Shown here piece by piece: positions 28,201 through 39,100 of a stretch of 60,000 nucleotides of DNA; positions within the stretch are counted from its first letter, which is position 1; every line of letters starts with the position of its first letter. The notes under the pieces were generated by a model. The model was not told the DNA's origin. It searched no databases and saw only the letters and a list, made by a program, of their open reading frames with translations. This stretch comes from Membranipora membranacea (lineage: Eukaryota > Bryozoa > Gymnolaemata > Cheilostomatida > Membraniporidae). A program made the position numbers and the translations under genes. The stretch covers positions 18,917,001 through 18,977,000 of the forward strand of contig OU612067.1 in NCBI GenBank assembly GCA_914767715.1. Reading direction: 5' to 3'.

Positions 28201-28240
28201 GACTCAGTCTGAGTCGCGAAACTCCAGTCTGCTGAGGCAT
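4233..28240 (-). CDS. CEP295-like: CEP295/Ana1-like centriolar protein, complete 30-exon model
   Basis: Exons in transcript order: 28240-28136, 27699-27574, 27230-27072, 26346-26176, 25275-25112, 24447-24331, 23522-23380, 22954-22725, 22286-22161, 21752-21586, 21146-21026, 20663-20503, 20344-20214, 19638-19327, 19108-18881, 13309-13030, 12619-12413, 12196-12021, 11624-11450, 11318-11117, 10769-10561, 10286-10174, 9944-9717, 9337-9113, 8749-8654, 7278-7216, 6703-6603, 6269-6077, 5732-5624, 4365-4233. They sum to 4971 bp (1656 residues plus stop), with every junction GT-AG and in phase. The start opens a basic segment with RLRLSPGE, RRRKLRL and a charged coiled coil, followed by ASLPPP and EKARVRGAHALK, the pattern of the CEP295 N-terminus. 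The last two exons (KKEMTERTKRLYGQLEEVKQ, then a basic tail) match the end of an ALMS motif. CEP295/Ana1 acts in centriole elongation and centriole-to-centrosome conversion. Length is close to fly Ana1 and shorter than human CEP295. The middle is Ser/Thr/Gln-rich and poorly conserved. Confidence 0.87.
4904..5113. repeat. Imperfect direct repeat found twice in copy A
   Basis: About 40 bases starting TGCCACAAGCTCACATTGCA recur at about 5069-5113 with one change near the start. Copy B has only the first occurrence (about 53115); the second is replaced there by unrelated sequence. The locus was rearranged after the copies separated. Confidence 0.65.
4950..4990. repeat. Short hairpin, copy A
   Basis: An inverted repeat with 18-bp arms begins with CCATAGAGTTATTATATA and closes on a 5-base loop. 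It lies in the last CEP295-like intron. The same hairpin is at 53164-53204 in copy B, so it predates the duplication. Confidence 0.75.
7810..8650. repeat. ACACAC-AGAAC minisatellite in CEP295-like intron 25, copy A
   Basis: Degenerate tandem units of about 16-18 bp alternate (AC)n with AGAACATAC or AGAACGTAC. The array ends within a few bases of the donor site of exon 25 (8654-8749 on the minus strand). Long open frames on both strands here are low-complexity His/Thr or Cys/Val artefacts and not genes. Copy B has a related array of slightly different length and unit order. Confidence 0.93.
8926..9004. repeat. Hairpin element in CEP295-like intron 24, copy A
   Basis: Inverted arms begin GATCCATTTTGCC and end GGCAAAATGGATC, about 24 bp each with small mismatches, around a 31-base loop. 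It resembles a very small MITE. Copy B carries it at 57390-57467. Confidence 0.75.
13464..13764. mobile_element. Foldback (MITE-like) element, about 300 bp
   Basis: An almost complete palindrome. The outer arms read TAATAGGTAAATTCGCGACC and its complement, and inner segments (AACTTGAATTCAAGT, CTTAGAATTATCTC) also mirror about a centre near 13614. The arms carry few mismatches or indels, which suggests a fairly young insertion. It has no coding capacity. The superfamily is not determined, and a target-site duplication is hard to call in the AT-rich flanks. Confidence 0.82.
16451..17320. repeat. Three diverged copies of an unknown interspersed repeat
   Basis: Segments near 16451-16593, 16821-16960 and 17200-17320 share a block resembling CCTAAAAAAGATAAGATGGG followed by CTGATCAA, then AACA-AGGGATTTATTG or similar. 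The copies are too diverged to define ends. No coding capacity is apparent. Confidence 0.45.
17178..17193. repeat. Homopolymer run of 16 G
   Basis: Sixteen consecutive G bases lie within CEP295-like intron 15. The run is prone to length errors in sequencing and could form a quadruplex-like structure. Confidence 0.9.
23639..23975. mobile_element. Foldback element with TCTGGGA/TCCCAGA-rich arms, about 340 bp
   Basis: Terminal inverted repeats begin GGTTCACATTGTCCCAGATG and end with its complement. The arms contain several spaced CATCCCAGAT or ATCTGGGATG blocks, and the centre near 23810 carries GGGAAAGTTCG and its mirror. It lies in CEP295-like intron 6. It has no open frame and looks like a non-autonomous DNA transposon. 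Confidence 0.82.
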
Positions 28241-28699
28241 GCCTGCTGGTCACACGCCTTGCAGCTGATGACACTTTGGACAATTTGGATAAATCCGTCT
28301 CTGATGATATTTATCACCCTACAGTGAAGTTACACATGAGTTATCCTTTTTTAGAAACCTAAGCAACATTCTTTCACCAAACTCTAAATGCAGGGCAGGT
28401 TCATTGGGTCATGCTAGATCTAGGCCTACCTAGTCATCACCAGGCGCTGTTAATCAAGGAGTAAATGTGTTGACTATATATATATATACATGTGTCACTT
28501 TCACTTCAGTCAATTCCACTGAGTTAACACAAAAAGGAAGTAAGCCCGGGCCTCCTCTTCCTACTGCCACAAACCAGACATACTATCTACTACACATTCC
28601 AGCCAAGGAGTACTCCTTGTTCCAGCAATGAGGTAAACAAACAGAAGAGACTCTGCGGCTTGCTAATTTATATCTTGCTAGGCCTTTGTTTGAGTGAAC

Positions 28700-28733
28700 C
28701 AATGAACTAAACCTCAGGAGGTTTAGTTCATTG
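28700..28733. repeat. Perfect 16-bp-arm hairpin
   Basis: The left arm CAATGAACTAAACCTC and the right arm GAGGTTTAGTTCATTG are perfect complements separated by two bases. The outer nine bases of each arm recur in the palindrome at 31987-32008, suggesting related elements. Confidence 0.8.
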
Positions 28734-29144
28734 AGTCAACTAAGGTCCTAGTCCCACTAAAACCGACCAAGAAGTTTACTCTTTGCTCCTACCATGATAT
28801 AAATGCTCATAAATCAACCATCAAATCCAATTGAACTCTTTAACTACCAATAGCTTTACACTAGGTGGCTATCCGAAACATAGAAGGACCATAATAGTGA
28901 GAGAGTTTTCTTATGGCAGTCATGAAACTATAACGAGTAAGAAGCGGTTGTGAGATCTCATCCCACAATAATGGATGAGAGTTCTGTGTCCCACGACTAA
29001 TGTTTGAAAAAAATGGTTGTTGCCCATGGATGGATTGGTACAGGTAAGCCTATGTACTTCCCAGTCTAGGTTCTGACTGACTCCAGAAACAAACAAGCTA
29101 GCTTGTACTATGCCTAGATCGATTACGATAGGCCTACTCACCTA

Positions 29145-29234
29145 CATCATGTTCAGCCCACAATCTCCCAACAAACAGTAACAACAGGCTTCTATTGTTA
29201 CTGTATGTTGGGAGATTGTGGGCTGAACATGATG
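29145..29234. repeat. Hairpin of about 90 bp with 40-bp arms
   Basis: CATCATGTTCAGCCCACAAT at the left is mirrored by ATTGTGGGCTGAACATGATG at the right, with near-perfect pairing inwards to a short loop. It is probably a tiny foldback element or the inverted end of a larger one. It lies about 0.4 kb from the transposase remnant. Confidence 0.85.
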
Positions 29235-30024
29235 AAGCAATTACAACCATAGAGCCAGACAGATGAGATACATTACTCCTAGCTTGGCCTACTACACTAC
29301 AGTGCACTTCATCATACAACAATACTTAAAATAATTACCATAGGTAGGCATATTAAATAAATTATAAAATAAAACTTACTTGACTTTGAGGAATAAATAA
29401 TAATACTAATAAAAAAATAACCTACCAAACAAATAGAACCTCTCTCTCTCTCTCTACAGTCAGAACAATAGAAGACAACTCCTAAAATTACGCAAATTCT
29501 AAATTACACAAATTATTACACATAATACGGCAGTTACGTAAATTCACAAACCCGCAACACTTTGTGAACTCATAGTGCCTAGCTAGTTCATTAGCAGGCA
29601 AATTAGTCTGATTTATGAGAAAACATGATTTTCTGTTTTTTAGCAGAATAAAATGTTACATCCTCTCTATTATTCCAAACAGGGAAACAAATTCAAGTTT
29701 CTTTTTTGAAAATGTGATAATCGATCAACCACCAAATACTTCTTAACACTCAAGCTTTCGTTCAGCGCATTGAACAAGTCCTGAGCGGTGCTGAGATTGC
29801 AGGTGGGCATGTCGATGAACCTGGTCACCACCTTACCAGCCACACAGAGTCGAGCTAGAATAACAAGCTGTTTGTCAACACCCCGGTCTGTCGTCTCATC
29901 ACACATCAAACCAAAGAACAAGGTGCGGCAGAGCTCACTCACGCTCTTGTTGAACTCCGGAGCGAAACCCTCTATAAATAAATGAAGGGCGAAGGTTTAG
30001 AAAGTGTACTATAGCCTACAAGTT

Positions 30025-30088
30025 TCTCTTACAGACTGCTTTGATCATGGAATCCTGGTGTTTGGAAATCAAAGCAGTCCGTAGGAGA
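30025..30088. repeat. Hairpin inside the transposase remnant
   Basis: Arms of about 21 bp (left TCTCTTACAGACTGCTTTGAT) pair with two mismatches around a 22-base loop. It lies between the second and third transposase blocks. Confidence 0.7.
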
Positions 30089-30566
30089 GCAGAATCATAG
30101 TCCAAAAATTATTAAGTGACATTTCCGTAGGCTAAATCAATCAACCTACCTCGTATCATCGCCATAGTTTTTGTGCGGCGGCATCCGTACCGCTTTGCAA
30201 TCTCCGAGTCTGGAAACATCAGCGGCGCCAGATCCGAGAAGTGGTCGGCCAGACTGAAGCTGCAGTTGTGCTGGGCAATCATCATAGAGAATAACTCCTC
30301 AGCATTAGTAACCTGTAGAATGTGGAAGAGGCGTGAGCGTGATTGACAGAGAGACTCACCATGTCACCAACCACCCAACCATCATCCACTGACGTTTGAC
30401 AAATTTCATAACATAACAAAGGTCTAATATGACAAGATAATATATTCCACACCACAAATGTGTTGTGATTAGTGTGAACTGAACAGCCATATTCTTCATC
30501 ATCGTTGTTATTATCATGCTAGAGATTGAGGCTGAGTAGCTGTCTGTGTGGATGCGCAGGCTATCT

Positions 30567-30657
30567 GAGTGGCCCCCATCCATGATCCAAGCCAAAGCAG
30601 GGGTGTTGTTGGTTGGTTTTGGCTTGATGATCATCATGGATAAGATTGTGGGCCACT
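30567..30657. repeat. Imperfect hairpin inside the transposase remnant
   Basis: The left arm contains GTGGCCCCCATCCATGATCC and the right arm its imperfect complement ending GTGGGCCACT. It lies in the gap between the first and second transposase blocks. Confidence 0.6.
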
Positions 30658-31977
30658 GCCACTCACTCACTCCAGTCATTCCCACTCACCTTTATTTGTA
30701 TATCTGACTTAGAAGGAAAGAAATCAGATATTGATTTGCTGCTGAGAAGCATCCTCTCTGTCTCTATGTAGCCCTTACTTTTGGCATACTGGGTGAGATC
30801 ATTTGCACCCCCATGAGTAATTTTCACATCACATTTACAGATGAGATGGTGCACAGAGCATGAGTGGAGCCGCATTTGGATGGCTTCACAAACGAAAACT
30901 TGGATTCCGTGGCTTTGCTATATTTGCATAAATATTTGGGTTTCTTGCTAGAAGAGGCCATGGACAGTTGTGGGTGGTAGTAGCCTACAAGTTAGTGGAA
31001 GAAAACAGAGTTTGAGTCTTTGAATGAATGAAAAAAAACTTTCTTACCCTTGCTTTCACACAGGAAACAAATTTTGTAACAAACATTCAAAAGTGGGAAA
31101 TCTGTTAGATTGTCAGAAATTCTCTGGCCAATTAGGTTGTAGGATTTGTGATTATGACCAATGAGACTGCTGTATTACGACACTACTCAGGTTTAGTACC
31201 TATTTCTGTCAGTATATCCGATTTGTATCTAAGGTAATCAAAAATATTTCACTTGATGAAAAAAAAAAAATCCAACATTTTCTCAATTCAGGGAGAATTC
31301 AGGGAGGTTTTTGCAATTCAGGGAGGATTGCTCCAATTCAGGGAGACTCCTGGACAAACCAGGAGGGTTGACAGGTACAATGTACAAAGTTCAGTATGAA
31401 TCTCACACAACGACAAACTGAAAGGCGATTAAATTGCAACTGATAGGCTATGTATGTGAATTAATGATGTAAACAGACATTCCATTTTAGCTATCAGTCA
31501 CATTGCATCCAATAATTTATCAACCGTGACAGATTCTTGGCAGTTGAAATTGTCCCAACATATCCTTGTACTGTTAAATGTTTTTGAGGTTTATGAACAA
31601 CATTGAATTAGTTTCAGAAATAATTTCGGCAGAGATACACATGTGCAAAGTCCGCAGGTCAGCCACTTTGCCTAGCGAAGCATAGTTGTGAAAACAACAG
31701 TAATAGCATACACAGCTCTGCTTTGAAAACATCTTTGTAAGTAGTGTCAGCATATTGGCAACTGCAGGCTTTCTGCTGCTGGGTGAAAGCTGCAAACAAC
31801 TAGAATACCATTGTGAGTGACTCAAGGCAGCTAAGAGAAATGGATTGACACTGGGGTAGATGACAGAGGTAAGTGAAGTTCTACTTTGATGGTGATGTGG
31901 TTATGAATATTATGGATTGCTGTATGATGCTTTGACAATAGAAATATTTTGGCACTATCTAGGCAGCCATTCTCCCT

Positions 31978-32017
31978 GATCTAGGCAATGAACTGAAGGG
32001 AGTTCATTGATCTAGGC
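31978..32017. mobile_element. 22-bp palindrome flanked by a perfect 9-bp direct repeat
   Basis: GATCTAGGC occurs at 31978-31986 and 32009-32017. Between them lies AATGAACT-GAAGGG-AGTTCATT. The direct repeat has the form of a target-site duplication and the palindrome that of terminal repeats left after internal loss. It is either an excision remnant or a micro-insertion. Confidence 0.55.
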
Positions 32018-32172
32018 CCGATCTAGGTCACCAGGAACTCATAATACATATTACAAATATATATTGCCATGAAGGACGTTTTGAAAATAATGGCAATGCC
32101 AACTTCAGTGAAGGTAAGCACAAAGCTGCCTTACAGTCGGCCTTTGTCCGATATAGTTGGGATGATACGTAC

Positions 32173-32211
32173 CCTGTCTTGACAAGCCCCAACAAAGCTT
32201 GTCAAGACAGG
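32173..32211. repeat. Perfect 14-bp-arm hairpin
   Basis: CCTGTCTTGACAAG and its exact complement CTTGTCAAGACAGG flank an 11-base loop. It lies about 0.9 kb upstream of the Roco-caspase start codon. Role unknown. Confidence 0.8.
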
Positions 32212-33112
32212 CTAGGATGATATAGTAGCTAGTAGAATTCAGATCATCAACAGGTGTTAGATCATGGCTGTGTTGATTAGAATATCGGTAGAACTTGTAT
32301 CCATGCTGAGTTTACTCAAGTTGAGCCCATCAGCCTTGTCAATGACATCTCAGGAGGCGTAGGTAGGCATCAAATGACCCACAGTTATCGTTATATATGT
32401 AATCAATCAATCTTCCGCCAAAGTAGTGAGGGCCAACTTAATACTGTGAGGTTTTGTGGACAGATGTACTGAGACATAAAACGGTTTGAAATGTTCCTCT
32501 AAAATTTGATTTGCTTGACTTGCTGGTTCCCTACAGGTCACATGACTTTGGATCTCCCCCTGAGCCTACTTCCTTGTTTTAGCTAAACTTTAAGGCTTAA
32601 TTATACTAAAGGTATCATAGGCCGTAGACTGTAATAATTCCAGAATACAGATGTAATCCGTAATGCACTGGTGAGCACACTGCAACGTATACAGCCTTAA
32701 TAGGTTTGGTTAACAAACACCAGATCAGTAAATGCAAGTGTGCTTTCTTGGGAACAAGAGGAGCAGTAGTGAATAGAGCGAAATAGAGATAGTGATATTT
32801 GAGTTTGTTTGGTCTTTTAAATTCTCCCTGAGTAATGCGGTTTGTGGGTAAGGAGAATACGAGGGGAGAATCCCATGAGACAAGAGGGGAACCCGAACTC
32901 GAGACCTTGCTTTATAGTTCTAAATGTGATTAATTGCTCCATCAAATCCTCATTCCAGTGATGTAATATAACAGGATATTCTAATATCTCTGTTCTAACT
33001 GCTGACCTGTGACTTTATTAGTAAATAAATAATGTACTTCATACAGTCTGTTTCCTGTTGATCCAGTAATATCTCATTGTCATACGGAGTCCGAGCACTG
33101 GTAGATTAGACT

Positions 33113-36100
33113 ATGGCGGAAGTCGGAGATGGAGGTACTACCAAAGGACGCAGGACATCAGATAAACAAATGCTGACTAAAGATGGTTTCCCTGTGACTT
33201 CTGAAAGTGAGGCATGTAAGTGGATAAAAGATACTTAAAGTGAGATCACTATAAGTGTAATAATTGTGGTTACTTTTATCTGCAACATTTTGTAGATTTA
33301 AAGACTTACAAGATTAGCGATCAAAAGACAGTTTTCTGAGCTTCTGAGAAATTTAAGCCGCTCTTTAGAGTTGTCTTCCCGTCTGTCTTGAAACACCATT
33401 ATTTTGCCTGATTCTCGCTGACATACAAAATCTTTATCACAACTGGGAAAACATGCAATTATGGGCAAATTATATACTTACCTTGACTTGTCTTAAATGG
33501 GGGAAGGGTAGTGCTATGAGACTGTATTTTCTGGGATATTGACAGCTACAGACAATTTTTGCCTATTAATTAAACACATCCTTGATGTCAGTAGGGTCAG
33601 CATGTTCCAAACAGTATGCCAGTGTATTCATGATTATGAGTGTTGTCTGTATTTGAGATTCGTATGAATTGAAGCGATCGGTTGCGCTATTTAAAGCTGC
33701 TCCTGATTGCTGTTAATATAATAAAAGCTACCCTGTAGAGTTTTAAGGTTTTTTGAGACTTGAGGAAATAATTAATTTTAGCCTTTCACTTATGTTTTTT
33801 TGCAGGTTATAGAATATGGTATAAACATAGTTTGGAGCCAGAGTGCACTGACTTCCTGATTAATGACCCTCATCTAACCCAGATATCACTGTCAGATCTG
33901 ACAGCTGCTATTGATGGCCTCGATATCACTCACATGATCATCAGCGGTGATATCCCACCTACTCTTGGTCAGATAGCTCCTGATCTGAAACAACTCAGAC
34001 TAAGGCTAATACGACACCAAGATCAGCTACAGAGGTGAGCCTACCTTTTGTGGGATATGGTATGGTGTGTCTGTATCTGATTTGTGTGAGTGCATTTAGT
34101 GAAGTTATAGTATGTCCAAGGAAAACTATTGTTGAGATTCTTAAATCTCCTATCATGTGAGTTTTCTTCCTATTGTCAGCACTATAATGGTGTTGAGTGA
34201 AAAATTGAAATTTAATATCATGTGAAATTTATTTCAGTGTAAAACTTAAATCCCATTTTCGCGTAGGGTATTTTGATGACCGATATCAATAACCATGGCT
34301 ATTCGTTATCACCAGTAGTAAGCCCATTAGTTATATGTGATAGTTATTTCCTGATCACCTCACATGTAATTTTAATATATTACAGCATTTGTTCACTGAC
34401 AGCTCTAGAGAAGTTATCTGTATCAGGTAATAGGAGACTACAAATTCTACCTGATGATATAGGTATGATGACGTCACTGAAGATGTTAGATGTGTCAAAC
34501 TGTGATCTGACTCATTTACCTACAAGGTGAGTAATGTTCTCATGATCAGGACTATCGAAGTAATATATTTGTGATGTTACATAATATATGATAGATAATT
34601 TGGATAGAATGCAGGAATCTATAATAAAACAAAGTTTCATTTTATATTAGAAGAAAATATTGATGACTGAAATTCACACTGTGGCTATTATTTCAATAAT
34701 CTGTGACTGGTAGCTTTCTCCTTGTTACACTTCACATATAACGTATTATGATGTATATTACAGTGTCTGTTCACTGCCTGCTCTAGAGGAGTTATCTGTA
34801 TTTGGTAATAGTAGACTACAAACGTTACCTGATGATATAGGTATGATGAAGTCACTAAAGGTGTTAGATGTGTTAGGCTGTGATCTGACTCATTTACCTA
34901 CAAGGTGAGTAGTTCTTATGATCAGATTTATGAAAGCGATATATTAGTGATGTTACATTATTTATGACAGATAAGCCCATTAGTTATATGTGATAGTTAT
35001 TTCCTGATCACCTCACATGTAAGTTTAATATATTACAGTGTCTGTTCACTGACAGCTCTAGAGGGGTTATCTGTATCAGGTAATAGGAGACTACAATTTC
35101 TACATGATGATATAGGTATGATGAAGTCACTAAAGGTGTTCGATGTGTCAGACTGTGATCTGACTCATTTACCAACAAGGTGAGTAATGCCCTTATGATC
35201 AGAACCATTGAAGCAATATATTAGTGATGTTACATTATTTATGATAGATAATTTGGATAAAATGCAGGAATCTATAATAAAACAAAGTTTCATTTTATAT
35301 TAGAAGAAAATATTGATGACTGAAATTCACACTGTGGCTATTATTTCAATAATCTGTGACTGGTAGCTTTCTCCTTGTTACACTTCACATATAACATATT
35401 ATGATGTATATTACAGTGTCTGTTCACTGCCAGCTCTAGAGGAGTTATCTGTATTTGGTAATAGTAGACTACAAACGTTACCTGATGATATAGGTATGAT
35501 GAAGTCACTAAAGGTGTTAGATGTGTTAGGCTGTGATCTGACTCATTTACCTACAAGGTGAGTAGTTCTTATGATCAGATTTATGAAAGCGATATATTAG
35601 TGATGTTACATTATTTATGACAGATAAGCCCATTAGTTATATGTGATAGTTATTTCCTGATCACCTCACATGTAATTTTAATATATTACAGTGTCTGTTC
35701 ACTGACAGCTCTAGAGGGGTTATCTGTATCAGGTAATAGGAGACTACAATTTCTACATGATGATATAGGTATGATGAAGTCACTAAAGGTGTTCGATGTG
35801 TCAGACTGTGATCTGACTCATTTACCAACAAGGTGAGTAATGCCCTTATGATCAGAACCATTGAAGCAATATATTAGTGATGTTACATTATTTATGATAG
35901 ATAATTTGGATAAAATGCAGGAATCTATAATAAAACAAAGTTTCATTTTATATTAGAAGAAAATATTGATGACTGAAATTCACACTGTGGCTATTATTTC
36001 AATAATCTGTGACTGGTAGCTTTCTCCTTGTTACACTTCACATATAACATATTATGATGTATATTACAGTGTCTGTTCACTGCCAGCTCTAGAGGAGTTA

Positions 36101-39100
36101 TCTGTATTTGGTAATAGTAGACTACAAACGTTACCTGATGATATAGGTATGATGAAGTCACTAAAGGTGTTCGATGTGTCAGACTGTGATCTGACTCATT
36201 TACCAACAAGGTGAGTAATGCCCTTATGATCAGAACCATTGAAGCAATATATTAGTGATGTTACATAATTTATGATAGATAATTTGGATAAAATGCAGGA
36301 ATCTATAATAAAACAAAGTTTCATTTTATATTAGAAGACAATATTGATGACAGAAATTCACACTCTGGCTATTATATCTATAATCTGTTACTGGTAGTTA
36401 TCTCCTTGTATTACTTCACATATAACATATTATGTATATTACAGTATTTGTTCACTGCCAGCTCTAGAGGAGTTATCTGTAATAGGTAATAAAAAACTTC
36501 AAACGTTACGGGATGATATAGGTATGATGAAGTCACTAAAGGTGTTAGATGTGCGGCGCTGTGATCTGACTCATTTACCTACAAGGTGAGTAATGCCCTT
36601 ATGATCAGAACCATTGAAGCAATATATTAGTGATGTTACATTATTTATGATAGATAATTTGGATAAAATGCAGGAATCTATAATAAAACAAAGTTTCATT
36701 TTATATTAGAAGAAAATATTGATGACAGAAATTCACACTCTGGCTATTATATCTATAATCTGTTACTGGTAGTTATCTCCTTGTATTACTTCACATATAA
36801 CATATTATGTATATTACAGTATTTGTTCACTGCCAGCTCTAGAGGAGTTATCTGTATCAGGTAATGAAAAACTTCAAACGTTACCTGATGATATAGGTAT
36901 GATGAAGTCACTAAAGGTGTTATCTGTGTCAAACTGTGATCTGACTCATTTACCAACAAGGTGAGTAGTTCTTATGATCAGATTTATGAAAGTGATATAT
37001 TAGTGATGTTACATTATTTATGATAGATAATTTGGATAAAATGCAGGAATCTATAATGAATCAAAGTTTCATATAATATTAGAAGGAAATATTGATGACT
37101 GCAATTCACACTGTGGCTATTATATCTATAATCTGTTACTGGTAGTTATCTCCTTGTATTACTTAACATATAACATATTATGATGTATATTACAGTATTT
37201 GTTCACTGACAGCTCTAGAGAAGTTATATGTATCAGGTAATAGTAGACTACAAACATTACCTGATGATATAGGTATGATGAAGTCGCTGAAGATGTTAAA
37301 TGTGTCATGCTGTGATCTGACTCATTTACCTACAAGGTGAGAAATGTTCTTATGATCAGAACCATTGAAGCAATATATTAGTGATGTTACATAATTTATG
37401 ATAGATAATTTGGATAAAATGCAGGAATCTATAATGAATCAAAGTTTCATATAATATTAGAAGGAAATATTGATGACTGCAATTCACACTGTGGCTATTA
37501 TATCTATAATCTGTTACTGGTAGTTATCTCCTTGTATTACTTAACATATAACGTGTTATGATGTATATTACAGTGTCTGTTCCTTGACAGCTCTAGAGGT
37601 GTTATCTGTATTCAGAAATAAGCGACTGCAAACGTTACCTGATGATATAGGTATGATGAAGTCACTAAAGGTGTTATCTGTGTCAAACTGTGATCTGACT
37701 CATTTACCAACAAGGTGAGTAGTTCTTATGATCAGATTTATGAAAGTGATATATTAGTGATGTTACATTATTTATGACAGATAAGCCCATTAGTTATATG
37801 TGATAGTTATTTCCTGATCACCTCACATGTAATTTTAATATATTACAGTGTCTGTTCACTGACAGCTCTAGAGGAGTTATCTGTATTCAGTAATAAGCGA
37901 CTACAAACGTTACCTGATGATATAGGTATGATGAAGTCACTAAAGGTGTTCACTGTGTTATATTGTGATCTGACTCATTTACCTACAAGGTAAGTAATGC
38001 TCTTATGATCAGAACTATCGAAGTAATATATTAGTGATGTTACATTATTTATGATAGATAATTTGGATAAAATGCAGGAATCTATAATAAAACAAAGTTT
38101 CATTTTATATTAGAAGAAAATATTGATGACAGAAATTCACACTCTGGCTATTATATCTGTAATCTGTTACTGGTAGTTATCTCCTTGTATTACTTCACAT
38201 ATAACATATTATGTATATTACAGTATTTGTAAGTCACTAAAGGTGTTATCTGTGTCAAACTGTGATCTGACTCATTTACCTACAAGGTGAGTAATGTTCT
38301 TATGATCAGAACCATTGAAGCAATATATCACATGTAACATATTATGATATATATTATAGTATCTGTTCACTGACAGCTCTAGAGGAGTTATCTGTATCAA
38401 ACTGTGATCTGATCTAAAGCAATATATTATTGATGTTACATTATTTATGATAGATAATTTGGATTAAATGCAGGAATCTATAAAAAAAGAAAGTTTCATT
38501 TTACATTAGAAGAAAATATTGATGACAGAAATTCACACTGTGGCTATTATATCTATAATCTGTTACTGGTAGTTATCTCCTTATATTACTTAACATATAA
38601 CGCATTATGATGTATATTACAGTGTCTGTTCACTACCAGCTCTAGAGGAGTTAGATGTAACAGGTAATAGGAGACTACAAACGTTACCTGATGATATAGG
38701 TATGATGAAGTCACTAAAGGTGTTATATATGTCAAACTGTGATCTGACTCATTTACCTTCAAGGTGAGTAATGCTCTTATGATCAGAACTATCGAAGTAA
38801 TATATTAGTGATGTTACATAATTTATGATAGATAATTTGGATTAAATGCAGGAATCTATAAAAAAAGAAAGTTTCATTTTACATTAGAAGAAAATATTGA
38901 TGACAGAAATTCACACTGTGGCTATTATATCTATAATCTGTTACTGGTAGTTATCTCCTTATATTACTTAACATATAACGCATTATGATGTATATTACAG
39001 TGTCTGTTCCTTGACAGCTCTAGAGAAGTTATCTATAATAGGTAATGAAAAACTTCAAACGTTACCTGATGATATAGGTATGATGAAGTCATTAAAGGTG

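Larger units (their letters stand above)
29670..30961 (-). pseudogene. hAT-like transposase remnant
   Basis: Three exon-like blocks read on the minus strand: 30961-30690, 30312-30150 and 29971 to about 29670, with GT-AG junctions in phase. The first has a lysine-rich start and a BED-like Cys/His segment (CKCDVKITHGGANDL). The third carries MCDETTDRGVDKQLVIL, which resembles the conserved start of hAT-family catalytic domains. The frame is broken in the first block by a 5-bp tandem duplication (AGATG twice, 30839-30848 on the plus strand), and the C-terminal half is missing. It is a decayed transposon gene or transposon-derived host gene; I see no flanking terminal repeats that clearly belong to it. 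Confidence 0.65.
28241..33112. other. Divergent intergenic region between the CEP295-like and Roco-caspase genes
   Basis: Both flanking genes start outwards from this 4.9-kb stretch, so it should hold both promoters; I could not identify a TATA box or initiator for either. It contains a hAT-like transposase fragment and at least six hairpins, listed separately. Apart from these I see no supported gene. Confidence 0.6.

Noticed and set aside
30356-30685. 109-codon minus-strand open frame inside the transposase remnant
   Set aside because: It falls in the intron-like gap between transposase blocks and overlaps an imperfect hairpin.
31574-31825. 83-codon minus-strand open frame upstream of the Roco-caspase gene
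   Set aside because: No recognisable motif, no splice context, and its length is expected by chance in AT-rich DNA.
35008-36239. Minus-strand open frames at 35008, 35661, 35994 and 44037
   Set aside because: They are antisense to LRR exons and recur because the units are duplicated. No codon or domain support.
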